Shown in pieces: positions 31,846 to 44,269 of a stretch of 64,000 bases of DNA (positions are counted from its first letter, which is position 1; each line of letters starts with the position of its first letter). Position numbers and translations under genes: made by a program. This DNA is from Dactylis glomerata (Eukaryota; Streptophyta; Magnoliopsida; Poales; Poaceae). The stretch spans positions 5,801,434 to 5,865,433 of the forward strand of contig QXEO01000236.1 in NCBI GenBank assembly GCA_007115705.1. Direction: 5' to 3'. A model generated the notes under the pieces. The model worked only from the letters and a program-made list of their open reading frames with translations. It had not been told where the DNA came from and did no database searches.

Positions 31846-33441
31846 TGATGCTTGTGGTACGGTTAATGTGAATCACCGTCCAGTTGGGAACCCCAAGAGG
31901 AAGGTATGATGAATATAGCAGCAAGGTTTTCCCTCAGTAAGAAACCAAGGTATGTCGGTCGGGAGAGGAAGAAGCCAATACGACTGAAGGTGATGCTTGC
32001 TAGTCTAGTGACACTCCAACAGGGGCACCGTTAACGATCGATAACGAGTTAGCGCGTCTTCAACTAGTAGCAACGTGGAACCTGCACACAACACAACCAA
32101 ATACTTTGCTCCCAACTTACGATGAGGTTGTCAATCTCACCGATTTGCTTGAAACAAAGGAATGCGTGTATCGAGTGGAAAATAGTAATAGTATGCGAGT
32201 AAAATAAACAGTGCGAGTAAAGTAAACAGGTGACAGCAATATAATGGAAATAGGACCGGGGTCCACAGTTCACTAGTGGTGTCTCTCCATAAGATAAAAT
32301 AACACATGCTGGGTAAACAAATTACAGTTGGGCAATTGATAGAATAAAGACAACGTGCATATGATGAGAGGATCACTATGAGATTTATTCTGGGCATTAC
32401 AACAAGATACTTAGACCGCCATCCAACTGCATCTATGACTAATAATCCACTTGTGGCGAATCAATCCGAGAACTCCACAAGTATTAAGTTGCGAACAACA
32501 GATAATTGCATTAAGCAAAGTGTGTAATGTAAACAAAGCATATGCCCTCGAGCATATGAATGTTGTTTTCCCCCTAGTAGCAACAGCACATCTACAACCT
32601 TAGAGGTTTATGTCACTCTCCCAGATTAAATAGAGGCATGAACCCACTATCAAGCATAAATACCCCCTCTTGGAGTCACTAGCAACTACTCGGCCAAGAT
32701 AGCTACTAACAACGAAGAGCATGCAAGATCATAAACAACATAGAGATAACATAAGATAAATTTCAGTAATTCAACTCAATCATAACACCAATATTCATCG
32801 GATCCCAACAAACACAACATGTAGAATTACATAATAGTGATCTCGATCATGTAAGGCAGCTCACGAGATCTAAACATGAAGCACATGGTGGAGAAGACAA
32901 CCATCTAGCTACTGCTATGGACCCATAGTCCAAGGTAGACTACTCACTCATCGCGCCGGAGGCAAGCATGGCGATGAAGAAGACCTCCGGTGGCGATTCC
33001 CCTCTCCGGCAGGGTGCCGGGAAGAGCTTCTGGACCCTCCCGGTCTCGGGTCGACGATGACGGCGGATCGCGATGTGTTTTTCGGGTCGATGATGACCGA
33101 GGTGGTCTCACACATAGGGGGCGTGGCCCAGCCCCTGGCCGCGCCGCCCTGGTGTGTGGGCCCCTCGTGGCCCCACTCCAACTCCTCTTCGGTTCTCTGG
33201 AAGCTTCGGTAAAATTCTGGGCGACTGGCTTTGGTTTCGTCCAATTCCAAGAATATTTCCTGTGTAACTTTTCTGAAATACAAAAACAGCAGAAAACAGG
33301 GAACTGGCACTGTGGCGAGTTGTTAATAGGTTAGTTTCGGAAAATGCATAAAAGTGCCACGAAGTGTAACGAAACACTAAGCAAATGGTGTAAAAACAAG
33401 CATGGAGCATCAAAAATTATGGATATGTTTGAGACGTATCA
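31846..33441 (-). repeat. S3E 3' LTR
   Basis: 1596 bp, TGATGC...GTATCA on the plus strand. Its right side touches the internal 3' region starting GCATCCCCAAGCTT, so it is the 3' LTR of a minus-strand element. It is shorter than the partner LTR, through indels in the GC-rich part. Confidence 0.88.
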
Positions 33442-34795
33442 GCATCCCCAAGCTTAACTCCTGCTCATCCTCGAGTAGGTAAGTGATAACAAAAGAAATA
33501 ATTTTTGAGGTGACATGCACCTACACAATCTTGATCATATATGTAAGCGTTGTGCGCTGGGATAAAAAGAACTTAAAACATGGGCATGAAAGACATAATC
33601 TTGATAGAAGAAACTTAGCAACCATGTTATAACATGAAAATGAACACAAACAAAAGATCATGAAAATGAAACAATGAAAGTCAAATGTGTGTTCAAATCA
33701 TAAGGAAAAACATACAAATGGTTTTCAGCTTGTCCTTCATGAGAGAGCAAAACATAAATGCATCGGACACCTTCAAGTTTAAGAGGGCGACTAGATACAA
33801 GTAATTTGAGAACAAGTGAAACATACAATATGAATCAATCAATGAAAACTTTGGGACAATGCACATTATACTCAGAATGACAACTATGCTCTCTTAATGG
33901 TGCATAAAGATAGAAGGTGGAGACTCAACATAAAAGTAAAAGAAAGGCCCTTCGCGGAGGGAAGCAGTGATTAAACATGTGCTAGAGCTTTTCATTTGTA
34001 AAATAGGGAGATAAAACTTGAGTTTTGAGAGGTGGTTGCTTTTGTCAACGACTAGCAATGGGGTTCTTACTATCTTCCATACAAAAATTGAAGCAAGTTT
34101 TTGAGAGAGAGATTGGCACTTTTTGTGCTCTTTTTATAAAACTTGGCACTCCTCCCCACCTTTTTTCCTTTCTCAAACCATGGCTAACCGATTCCATCGG
34201 GTGCCCACCAACATTCACATACCATGGAGGAGTGCCTTTTTTCATTCTTTTTTTCTCTTTTTTTCTTTTTGGAATAAGCAATATGGAAGATAGCAAATCT
34301 GACCACTACGTCCCCATGAGCTAAAAACAGTGTCACAAAACAAGAAGTGTTTTGAAGGTTTTTTTTCAAAGGTAGCACATGAAATTTTACTTGGAATGGC
34401 TTACAAATACCATGCATAGGAATTTTTAGTGGACACAATGGCAAACTTGATTTTTAGGAGTTGGATGCACGAGTAGAGCTCATACTCAGTACAAAGTGAG
34501 GGCTAGCAAAAGACTGGGAGCGACCAACTAAGAGAGCAATAATGGCCATAATCATGCAAAGCGACAAAGCGACATTAAAAGAAGCATAAGATGGCAACAA
34601 AAGTCAAAAACTAAATGATCATAGAGGCAATGGTGACTTTGTATGAGTCTAACATGTGTGAGCATGCGCCAAGTCAACCCAAATAAAGCATCAAGGAGAA
34701 AACCAAAATAATGCTTCCAAATAATTAAAACAACGCATGATTTTTTCAAAGGCTCAGTAAGCAATCTCAGTTATTTGAGACAAGTCATGCTACAG
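33442..34795 (-). other. S3E internal region, PPT-proximal part
   Basis: AT-rich noncoding sequence beginning with a purine tract next to the LTR (minus strand AAGCTTGGGGATGC). It closely resembles 48181-49068 of S2. No gene seen; ORFs at 34025-34764 are short and repeat-derived. It ends at the TACAG target duplication of W. Confidence 0.7.
34791..34795. other. Target site duplication TACAG, left of W
   Basis: TACAG here and at 44265-44269 flank W. Confidence 0.95.
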
Positions 34796-36192
34796 TGATG
34801 ACCCACAAGTATAGGGGATCACAATAGTCTTCGAGGGAAGTAAAACCCAAATTTATTGATTCGACACAAGGGGAGCCAAAGAATATATGTAAGCCTTAAC
34901 AGATGAGTTATCAATTCAGCTGCACCTGGAAACAGTCTTGCTCGCAGTGATTTATCAGTAGCAACAGTTTTATAGTGGTGATAGTAGTAAAACAGTAACA
35001 GCTGTAGTAAAATAACAGTGGTAATAGTAACAGTAGTAAACAGTAGGAATAAATACTGTAGGTATAGGGATGGATGTACGGGTGTTGCATGGATAAGATA
35101 ATTCATGAAATCAATGAGACATGGGCATTGCAGAAAAATAATGATAAAGCATCCTAGTACTAACAATCATAGGCATGTGTTCCGTATATAGTCGTACGTG
35201 CTCACAAGGAGAAACTTGCACGACATCTTTTGTCCTACCATCCTGTTGCAGCAGGGCCTCAAGGGAAACTACTGGTAATTAAGGTACTCCTTTTAATAAA
35301 GTACCGGAGCAAAGCATTAGCACTCGGTGAACACATGTGATCCTCACATCATAGCCATCCCCTCCGGTTATCCCAATTTCTGTCACTTTGGGGCCTCGGG
35401 TTCCGGACAACAATATGTGTATACAACTTGTAGGCAAGACCATAAACAACAAGTATCATCATAGAAATAATAACATGTTCAGATCTGAAATCATGGCACT
35501 CGGGCCCAAAGTGACAAGCATTAAGCACAACAAGTTGCAACAATGTCATAGGCACTAAATAAAGATACTAGGCACTATGCCCAAACAATCTCATATCAAA
35601 TTACGTGAACAATCTCATCCAATCCCTACCATCCCCTCACCTACAGCGGGGGAATTACTCACACATGGATGGGGGAGTCATGGATGGTCGATGGAGTGAT
35701 GTCGGTGATGATGGTGATGAAGATCTCCTCCAAATCCCCGTCCCGGCAGGGTGCCAGAACGGAGTTTCTGGTTCCGAATCGCGGTTTTTGATGGCGACGG
35801 CGCAGCGGAAGTCTATCTGGGAAAAACACCGTCTCCCCGATATAATCGAGTCAGGGGGTATATGTAGGCGAAAGGAGAGGTCGGGGGATGGCCGAGCCGC
35901 CCTCACACTAGGTGGGCGTGGCCAGGGCTGGGCCGCGCCCCCTGTGTGTGTGGGGCCCTCGAGCCTCCCCTCCGTCTCGTCTTCTAGCTCCGTGGGTCTT
36001 CTGGTGAAATAGGATTTTTGATGATTTTTCCCAATTTTTTACTGAAAGTTGGATTTCTGCACAAAAACGAGACACCAGAGCAATTCTGCTGAAAACAGCG
36101 TTAGTCCATGTTAGTTGTATTCAAAACACACAAATTAGAGGAGAAACAATAGCAAAAGTGTTCGGGAAAGTAGATATGTTTTGGACGTATCA
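34796..36192 (-). repeat. W 3' LTR
   Basis: 1397 bp, TGATGACCC...GTATCA on the plus strand. Next to it is a polypurine tract (minus strand AGCTTGGGGGGAGT). It differs from 42866-44264 by scattered substitutions. Confidence 0.93.
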
Positions 36193-38179
36193 ACTCCCCC
36201 CAAGCTTAGCTATTTGCTTGTCCTCAAGCAATTTAGTTAACAACTGAGAGCGATAAAAGAAACTTTCACGAACACATTTGCTTCATAGATGTATATATAC
36301 TAACTATATGATCAAGTACTCAGGCAATTCATAATAAGAAATATGCAGCTAATGCTACCTCATAGTCAAGCAAGCTATGAAAGAGTGCCAACATACTAAT
36401 AACAAGTAACATGAAACATAAGAAGTTGCAAGATTGTAATATGCATAAATGATATGGAAGAGTGGTATCCAGCTTGCCTTTATTTGTGGAGCAAAACATA
36501 AATACTGAGGCACCTCTGAAGTTCAAGAGAAGACTAGAAGTAAAAATATCAAAGATACAAGCATCAAAGTTATACCACAATTAACCGTGTTCTGGGACAA
36601 GCACATTACACTAAGAATAACAGCTATGCTCTCAAGAAGTGCTTTAAAGTTAGAAGATGAAGACTCAACATAAAAGTAAAAGAAAGGCCCTTCGCAGAGG
36701 GAAGCAGTGATTTAACATGTGCTAGAGCTTTTCATTTGTAAAACAGAGATGAAAATTTAGTTTGAGAGGTGGTTGTTTCATGTCAACGACTGGCAATGGG
36801 GACTTGCTATCTTCCATAATAAACAAGTGAGAGCGGTTCCGAGTTCTTTGAAATTTTGGCACATTGGTGCTCTTTTATAAAGCTTTGGCACTCCTCCCCA
36901 CCTTTTTTCCTTTCTCAAACCATGGCTAACCGATTCCATCGCGTGCCCACCAACTTTCACATACCATGGAGGAGTGCTCTTTTTGTTTTTTGTTTTTTTG
37001 AAATTAGATTATAATGGTCTGACCAGCTCCCTTGCAAAATTAATGATGAGCAGATGAAGCTGCCTAGTCGAGGGGTACTCAATTTAATATGGAAGATAGC
37101 AATTCCGACCACTACGTCCCCATGAGCAAAAAATAGTGGCACAAAACGAGAAGTATTTGAAAGTTTGAAAGGTAGCACATGAAAATTTACTTGGAATGGC
37201 TTTGAAATACCATGCATAGGAATTTATAGTGGACTCTTTGGAAGACTTGGTTTTTGGTAATTGGATGCACGAGTAGAGCTCATACTCGGTACAAGTGAAG
37301 GCTAGCAAAAGACGGGGAAGCGACAATCGAGAGAGCAATAACTGTCATAATCATGCTTACGACAAAACAAAATTAATATAGGCTTAAAAATGATACAGGA
37401 ACTCTGAGGCAAAGTAAATCATCGAGGCTTAATTGACTTTTTGTTCAGTCATGTGCATGCTTGAGCATGTGCCAAGTCGATTCAAATGAAGCTTTCAGAT
37501 GAGGATACCACAATGTCATACCGTATTATGAATAAAACAATACATGCAAGCGTCTACATGACATGCTACAAACTATTAGTAAATTGAAACTAATCATATA
37601 AAAGCAAGAACTACAAAGCATCCATTAGATAACATATACCTTACATGAACCGACTAAGCATGTCCACGTAGATGAGTATATGTACAAAAATGAAAACAAA
37701 TAGAGTTCATACCAGCCTCTTACCACATCTCGGATTGTCATATGTCGTCATTATTGCCTTTTCACTTGTGTGGCTTGAATAATATGAAGTGAATACCAAG
37801 CTCCAATGGAGTAATGAGAAACTGAACTCTGCAACAAACTTTACAAAACCGAAGAAGAACAACAAATATTTTTGGGGTTTTCGATTTTTGAAACAAGAAT
37901 GAAAGGAAATAGCAAACAAAGCAAAATATTTTTGGATTTTTCAAATACAAACCGAAAATAGCAAGTAAAGCAAACCAAAGGTAAAAAGCTAAAGAAACAA
38001 ATAAAGAGAAACAACGGAAACATTTTTGGTCTTTTTGTGTTTTGGAAAGCAGAAATAAGAACGAGAACAATAAAGAAAGCGAAACATGAATATACAAAGG
38101 ACCGACAAAATATGATATGTAGATGAGTGAATCGTCGGCGTACCTCCCCCCAAGCTTAGGCTTTTGGCCTAAGTGGAGA
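36193..38179 (-). other. W internal 3' noncoding region
   Basis: About 2 kb of AT-rich sequence between the env-like frame and the 3' LTR, starting with the polypurine tract. Poly-T runs and short ORFs only; no protein recognised. Confidence 0.6.
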
Positions 38180-39298
38180 TCAATCCCAACTACGGTAGTT
38201 GCTCCAGGCTGGTGGGTCATCATGGGTGTAATCGTACCCCGGCTCTCGTGAAGATGAAGCTGATGGTGCATAATCATAATAAGGTTGCTCATAAGGGAAG
38301 TTCGCAATGTTGGAGGGCTGACCCGACTCCTCGGCACCCTCCTCATCGAGCATAGGCAGCGGGTGCTCCTCTACATATGCATCGAGCTCATCCTCCGTGA
38401 GCGACCATCCATTCCTGCGATCAAGGTTAAACAAAAGAGGTGCAGGCAAACGGACTGATCAATCAGTCTTTACGACCTTCCAGGTAGTCCACTTGAAAAA
38501 GGTTAGCTCAAATGTTAAATTAATCAAACTAGCAGGAGGAGAAATAAACTTATGATGAATCATAGAACTAAGATCAAGTTTCTCCTCGGGGAACTGCAGA
38601 TCTAGGAAATGAGGCATTACACCATGCAAAGCTAACAGGCGTGAAGCTATAAGTCCCCCACATATTCCCCCTTTCTCACGATTAACATCAAGACATAAAG
38701 CTATTAAGGCACCCAAATGATAAGTCCTTTCACGTCTCAAAGCAGCAGCAATAAAAGCTAGATCATGGAGAGATAATTTACTTGCAGATTTCCTAGCAAG
38801 AACACATTTGGTAATAAAGAAGGCAAAATATCGGATGGATGGGAAATGAATATTTCGAGTTTTACCACCCTCTCCTGTGAAGCTTCTTCCTTGACAAATC
38901 TCCTCATATAGTTCCAACAATGGCCTAGGCTGGCCCCTTATCTTCTCGAGCGATCCCCACTGCGGTACTCTAATAGCTGTACAGAAAACATCAAGAGGCA
39001 AATCCACAGATTTGTTATAGATTTTATAATAGACCATGGGGTTAGAAGTGCACCAACTAAATCTGAAATCCTACACCACAGACATTGTTAGTTTAATATA
39101 TTGGGGAGGTTCACCCTCAATAAAATGCTCCAATCCTGCATTAGAGAGTAAGGTTTGAAAATCCTGCAAAATTCCGGCAGCATTCATGAACTCTGAGCAT
39201 GGATAGTGTGAGGGAAAGACCCTCTCTTCACGGTGAGCTTTCATAACTTCATGCACTTCTAGTTCATGTTGAGAGAGTTGATATGCATTCTCCTCCAT
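38180..39298 (-). pseudogene. Athila-ORF / env-like protein of W, broken by two stops
   Basis: One frame from ATG 39298 to 38180, broken by TAG at 39071-39073 and TGA at 38459-38461. The first part (ERVFPSHYPCSEFMNAAG, AGLEHFIEGEPPQYIKLT) and the second (YNKSVDLPLDVF, HFPSIRYFAFFITKCVL, LAFIAAALRRERTYHLGAL) look like the plant ATHILA ORF family found downstream of pol in Athila elements. The last part is acidic and Pro/Tyr-rich. The biological role of this protein is not known. I see no clear signal peptide or strong membrane helix. Confidence 0.6.
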
Positions 39299-39300
39299 TT

Positions 39301-39520
39301 CTGAAATTTTTAACAAACCTCATAAAATACGATTTTGAGACAAGCAAATGTAGGAAACTACTATAGTGAGTTACTAGAGAGCTAACATACATCAAAATAA
39401 CATTTCTAAGCAATAGAACAAGCATGCATACTCATTTATCCTGCCACCTACAATGCTAAAATACTCAAGAAATACTTTACCAAAAGAAATTCTACTTGGA
39501 CAAGTGGAGGAGTCACATAC
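39301..39520 (-). other. Probable leader intron upstream of the Athila-ORF in W
   Basis: On the minus strand, donor CCG|GTATGTGAC at 39520 and acceptor ATTTCAG ending at 39301 bracket 220 bp of AT-rich sequence. The ATG follows two bases after the acceptor. This suggests a spliced leader for a separate transcript. Confidence 0.5.
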
Positions 39521-39900
39521 CGGAGAACAATTATATTGCTCCAAATCTCAGCAGAAATGATGGGCTGAGCAAGGAGATCGAAAAATCGAGGTGAAGAACA
39601 GCAAGAACTCGAGTTTGAGCTAGGTGTGTCGTTGTTTTCGGGAGAGAGAAAGAGCAGGGGAGGAAGAGATAAGTGAGAGGCCAGGTGGGGCCCTCTCACA
39701 CCAGGTGGGCGCGGCCAGGGCTGGGCCACGCCCCCTGTGTGGGAGGTGGCGTGCCAGCCCCTCCTGGTGTCTCCCAGGCGTCTCTCTGTCCCATTTTTGA
39801 TATAAAAAATTATAAAGAATTTTCTGGAATTTTTCGAGAAACTTTATTTTCGAGGATTTTTCAGAAATTGGCATATCGATAAGAACTTCAAAAAAAATGA
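39521..39900 (-). promoter_or_regulatory. LTR-like leader/promoter segment inside W
   Basis: 39691-39746 is about 90% similar to the W LTR at 35900-35952 (core GTGGGCGCGGCCAGGGCTGG), followed on the minus strand by a CT-rich leader. It may be an internal promoter for the Athila-ORF derived from an LTR. I found no clean TATA box, so this is tentative. Confidence 0.4.
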
Positions 39901-40133
39901 AGATGAAATGATTTCAAGCAAATCAAAACCAAGCATGCAGTAGCTCTGAGATACTCTTAATCATGTAACTAAACTAAAGGAATAAAATTGGTGAAAGTAA
40001 ATAAAAATGAGGTGGAGTAGATGCGGTGAAAACGAAGTTTCATTCATGTAAAATCACTTTGTTAACAAGGTTGATCAAGTCTTGTTACCAAACTAACTTT
40101 ATATGAAGCAAAACTTTGCACTTCACTAAATGC

Positions 40134-41777
40134 TTATGTTACCTCAACTTTGATAGGCATAATCCCAACCATAACAATTTCAGACTCTTCTTTGGGCTTT
40201 TGCCCTGAACAAATAATTTGACCAACTTTGATGGTCTCAACATGCTTGATTGAATTTAGAGCATTCTTCCTATCAATCTTCTTGGGAAAATAAACCGTAT
40301 ACTCTTTGTCATTGACATTAAAAGTTACTTTTCCTTGATTGCAATAAATAACAGCACCTGCAGTGTTTAGAAAAGGTCTCCCAAGAATAATAGACATATT
40401 ATCATCTTCAGGCATTTCCAACACAACAAAATCAGTTAATATTAAACAACTGTTAGCAAATTGAACAGGAACATTCTCACATATACCAATAGGAATAGTA
40501 GTAGACTTATCAGCCATTTGCAAAGATATATCAGTTGATACCAATTTTTCTAGATCAACTCTCTTATAAAGAGAAAAAGGCATGACACTAACTCCAGCTC
40601 CCAAATCACATAAAGCAGTTCTAACATAGTTATTTTTAATGGAGCAGGGAATAGTTGGTATACCTGGATCTCCAAGCTTCTCCGGAACTTTACCATCAAA
40701 AGAATAATTAGCAAGTAAAGTGGAAATTTCCTCATCAGGAATCTTCCTTTTGTTAGTAACAATATCTTTCATATATTTTGCATAAGGAGGCATTCTAATA
40801 GCATCAGTCAAAGGAATTTGCAAAAATAAAGGTTTCATCCATTCACAAAACCTGTTGTAGTGTTCTTCTTCCTTGGACTTGTGTTTCTTACTAGGAAAAG
40901 GCATTGGTTTCTGTACCCAAGGTTCTCTCTCTTTACCATGCTTGGTGGCAATGAAGTCTTCTTTGGTGTACTTTGCATTCTTATCAATCTTTTCTGGTTC
41001 TTCTACAACTTCTTCTTTATTGGAAGCATCTCCTGGTTCAGTTTCAGCATCAGAAATAGAAACACTGTTAGGATCTTTACCTGCATCAGATGATTCCGCA
41101 GTTGTTTTATGCTTCTTCTTCTTCTCCTTGGAAGGAATATCATCACTTGAAGTACGTTGAGAATCTTGCTCGACCCTCTTAGGATGTCCTTCAGGATATA
41201 ATGGGTCTTGGGTAGTAGCACCACTTCTTGTGCGTATTTCGCATGCTTGCTTCTCTCTTGCGGCATTAACTAGCAAGTCTTTTTGCACCTTGGTAAGCTG
41301 ATCAATTTGTGTTTGAACCATTTGAAAATGTTTAACAAGTATCTTCACATCATTGGAGGTTCTCTCCACAATATCCTGCAACTTGTTAATAGCTCTAGAA
41401 TTTTCCAACAAATGATTCTGCACCATTCTATTAAAATTATTTTGCTTAACAATAAAATTATCAAATTCATCTAAGCATTGATCAGGAGGTTTAGAATAAG
41501 GAATATCTCTTTCATCAAAGCATTGGAGAGAGTGTACCTCAATAGTAGATGAGTGAGGGATTGGCTTACATAATTCTTCTATATGAGGTAAATTCTTCAC
41601 ATCTTCGGCCTTAATACCTTTCTCCTTAAGAGATTTCTTGGCTTCCCTCATTATTTCATCATTTAGTTTAATCATCACTCTCTTCTTCGGTATAGGCTCT
41701 ATAGATGGCGCAGGTGTTGGTGCTGGTGTTGGCTCAACTAGAGTCCAATCATCATGATTCCGGCTTATTTTAGCCAT
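40134..41777 (-). CDS. W Gag C-terminus and aspartic protease
   Basis: 547 codons. The N-terminal part is charged linker (lysine and glutamate rich, with coiled-coil potential). The protease follows, with active site CDLGAGVSVMP and the ILGRPFLNTAGA strand-helix typical of Athila proteases. The reading frame ends soon after at VEVT with a stop. No RT follows. The frame is shared with the Gag segment upstream (42170-41850), separated only by a TAA. Confidence 0.85.
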   Translation of the reverse strand: MAKISRNHDDWTLVEPTPAPTPAPSIEPIPKKRVMIKLNDEIMREAKKSLKEKGIKAEDVKNLPHIEELCKPIPHSSTIEVHSLQCFDERDIPYSKPPDQCLDEFDNFIVKQNNFNRMVQNHLLENSRAINKLQDIVERTSNDVKILVKHFQMVQTQIDQLTKVQKDLLVNAAREKQACEIRTRSGATTQDPLYPEGHPKRVEQDSQRTSSDDIPSKEKKKKHKTTAESSDAGKDPNSVSISDAETEPGDASNKEEVVEEPEKIDKNAKYTKEDFIATKHGKEREPWVQKPMPFPSKKHKSKEEEHYNRFCEWMKPLFLQIPLTDAIRMPPYAKYMKDIVTNKRKIPDEEISTLLANYSFDGKVPEKLGDPGIPTIPCSIKNNYVRTALCDLGAGVSVMPFSLYKRVDLEKLVSTDISLQMADKSTTIPIGICENVPVQFANSCLILTDFVVLEMPEDDNMSIILGRPFLNTAGAVIYCNQGKVTFNVNDKEYTVYFPKKIDRKNALNSIKHVETIKVGQIICSGQKPKEESEIVMVGIMPIKVEVT

Positions 41778-41849
41778 TAATTCTTCAGCTTCAGCCGGAG
41801 TTCTTTCCCTGAAAACACAACCAGCACAACTATCCAGATATGTCTTGGA

Positions 41850-42777
41850 TTAATCAGTTAGTCCATTATAAAATATATCAAGGAGTTCATTTTTAGGCAA
41901 TGGTTCTTTAGGCAAAGCTCTAATTAAAGAACAAAACCTTGTCCAAGATTCAGGCAATATCTCTCCTTTTCCCTGTTCAAAATCAAAGATTTTCTGCACA
42001 GCAGCATGTTGAGCACTAGCAGGAAAATATTTCTGAAAGAAAGCATTAACCAAAGCAATAGGACTATTAAGAGATCCAGGCGACAAGTTATTAAACCAAG
42101 TTTTAGCTGCATCTTTCAATGAGAAAGGAAAAAATCTTAGCAACAAAGTAAGTGCGGAGCTTAATATCATCAGAAAATAAGTTACTCAAAGTAGAAAGCT
42201 CATTCATGTGCTCCATAGCACTCTCATCTTTAGTACCACAAAAAGGAGTTTTCTCAACAATAGATATGTAGGATAAATCCAAAGAGAAATCATAATCTTT
42301 GTCTCTAATATTTATGGGAGAAGCAGCAAACTTAGGATCAGAAGACAAATTATATCTAACAGTACGTCTAGCAAGGAGTTCTTTAACCTCAGCAGCATTA
42401 CGAGTAGCATGTGCTTCAGCAATAAAATCATCATTAAGCTCAATATAAGCATCATCAAAATCATCACTAGGACATTCCCTAGACTCAGGTGAACTAACAG
42501 GTGTAACAATGGTGTTTCCCAACTTAGCTCTAGCAATAGTAGCATCTAAAAAGGAACCTAGTGAACCACTCTCATCAAGCATAGTAGAAGCATCATCTAA
42601 ATTATCAGTGGCATTTTCAAACTCAGCAGAAGTAGTAGCAGTAGCGTGTGCATGTGGTGGTGTAAGCAACTTACTCATAACAGATGGTGAATTAAGAGCA
42701 ACACAAGTGTTCAAAGTTGTACCTCTTCTTGTAGTGGATGGCAATATAGGAACTTTTCCATCACGAGGTTTACCCAT
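41850..42777 (-). pseudogene. W Gag N-terminal and capsid region, frameshifted
   Basis: Starts at ATG 42777 (MGKPRDGK), just after the primer site. The first frame stops at 42103. The capsid domain (FFPFSLKDAAKTWFNNL, FFQKYFPASAQ) continues in another frame from about 42150, so a frameshift lies near 42145-42155. The second frame ends in TAA at 41850-41852, then continues open in the same frame into 41777-40134. The part of the ORF upstream of 42777 is LTR and leader. Confidence 0.85.
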
Positions 42778-42836
42778 GATGAGAGGATTGCAGTAATCAA
42801 TATGAATACCAAGTGAACTTACAAATAAAGTTGTGC

Positions 42837-42854
42837 TCCCCGGCAACGGCGCCA
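42837..42854 (-). other. W primer binding site (tRNA-Asp)
   Basis: The minus strand is TGGCGCCGTTGCCGGGGA, a perfect complement to the plant tRNA-Asp 3' end. It lies 11 bp from the 5' LTR. Confidence 0.92.
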
Positions 42855-42865
42855 GAAAATAGTCT

Positions 42866-44264
42866 TGATGACCCACAAGTATAGGGGATTGCAACAGTCT
42901 TCGAGGGAAGTAAAACCCAAATTTATTGATTCGACACAAGGGGAGCCAAAGAATATATGTAAGCCTTAACAGATAAGTTGTCAATTCAGCTGCACCTGGA
43001 AACAGTCTTGCTCGCAGTGGTTTATCAGTAGCAACAGTTTTATAGTGGTGATAGTAGTAAAACAGTAACAGTAGTAGTAAAATAACAGTGGTAATAGTAA
43101 CAGTAGTAAACAGTAGGAATAAATAATGTAGGTATAGGGATGGATGTACGGGCGTTGCATGGATAAGATAATTCATGAAATCAATGAGACATGGGCATTG
43201 CAGAAAAATAATGATAAATCATCCTAGTACTAACAATCATAGGCATGTGTTCCGTATATAGTCGTACGTGCTCACAAGGAGAAACTTGCACGACATCTTT
43301 TGTCCTACCAGCCTGTTGCAGCAGGGCCTCAAGGGAAACTACTGGTAATTAAGGTACTCCTTTTAATAAAGTACCAGAGCAAAGCATTAGCACTCGGTGA
43401 ACACATGTGATCCTCACATCATAGCCATCCCCTCCGGTTATCCCAATTTCTGTCACTTTGGGGCCTCGGGTTCCGGACAACAATATGTGTATACAACTTG
43501 TAGGTAAGACCATAAACAACAAGTATCATCATAGAAATAATAACATGTTCAGATCTGAAATCATGGCACTCGGGCCCAAAGTGACAAGCATTAAGCACAA
43601 CAAGTTGCAACAATGTCATAGGCACTAAATAAAGATACTAGGCACTATGCCCTAACAATCTCATATCAAATTACATGAACAATCTCATCCAATACCTACC
43701 ATCCCCTCACCTACAGCGGGAGAATTACTCACACATGGATGGGGGAGTCATGGATGGTCGATGGAGTGACGTCGGTGATGATGGTGATGAAGATCTCCTC
43801 CAAATCCCCGTCCCGGCAGGGTGCCAGAACGGAGTTTCTGGTTCCGAATCGCGGTTTCTAATGGCGGCAGCGCAGCGGAAGTCTATCTGGGAAAAACGTC
43901 GTCTCCCCGATATAATCGAGTCAGGGGGTATATGTAGGCGAAAGGAGAGGTCGGGGGGGACGACCGAGCCGCCCTCACACTAGGTGGGCGCGGCCAGGGC
44001 TGGGCCGCGCCCCCTGTGTGTGTGGTGCCCTCAAGCCTCCCCTCCGTCTCGTCTTCTGGCTCCGTGGGTCTTCTAGTGAAATAGGATTTTTGATGATTTT
44101 TCCCGAATTTTTACTGAAAGTTGGATTTCTGCACAAAAACGAGACACCAGAGCAATTCTGCTAAAAACAGCGTTAGTCCGTGTTAGTTGTATTCAAAACA
44201 CACAAATTAGAGGAGAAACAATAGCAAAAGTGTTCGGGAAAGTAGATACGTTTTGGACGAATCA
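42866..44264 (-). repeat. W 5' LTR
   Basis: 1399 bp, TGATGACCC...GAATCA. The terminal GTATCA has mutated to GAATCA. It is followed by TACAG. Confidence 0.93.
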
Positions 44265-44269
44265 TACAG

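Larger units (their letters stand above)
34796..44264 (-). mobile_element. W: 9.5-kb Athila-lineage element lacking RT and integrase
   Basis: LTRs of 1397 and 1399 bp, a tRNA-Asp primer site, gag, protease and a downstream Athila-ORF/env-like coding region, all on the minus strand and flanked by TACAG. Between protease (ends 40134) and the env-like ORF (starts near 39298) there is only about 0.8 kb of noncoding DNA, so RT, RNase H and integrase are absent. It is a non-autonomous derivative. Its gag and env-like frames also carry stops or a frameshift. Confidence 0.92.

Noticed and set aside
34025..34324. 99-codon ORF, similar to 48747-49049
   Set aside because: It lies in the noncoding 3' internal region of Sabrina-like elements and includes poly-T-derived Phe runs.
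42778..43176. Upstream extension of W Gag
   Set aside because: It runs through the primer site and into the 5' LTR. The ATG at 42777 is the sensible start.
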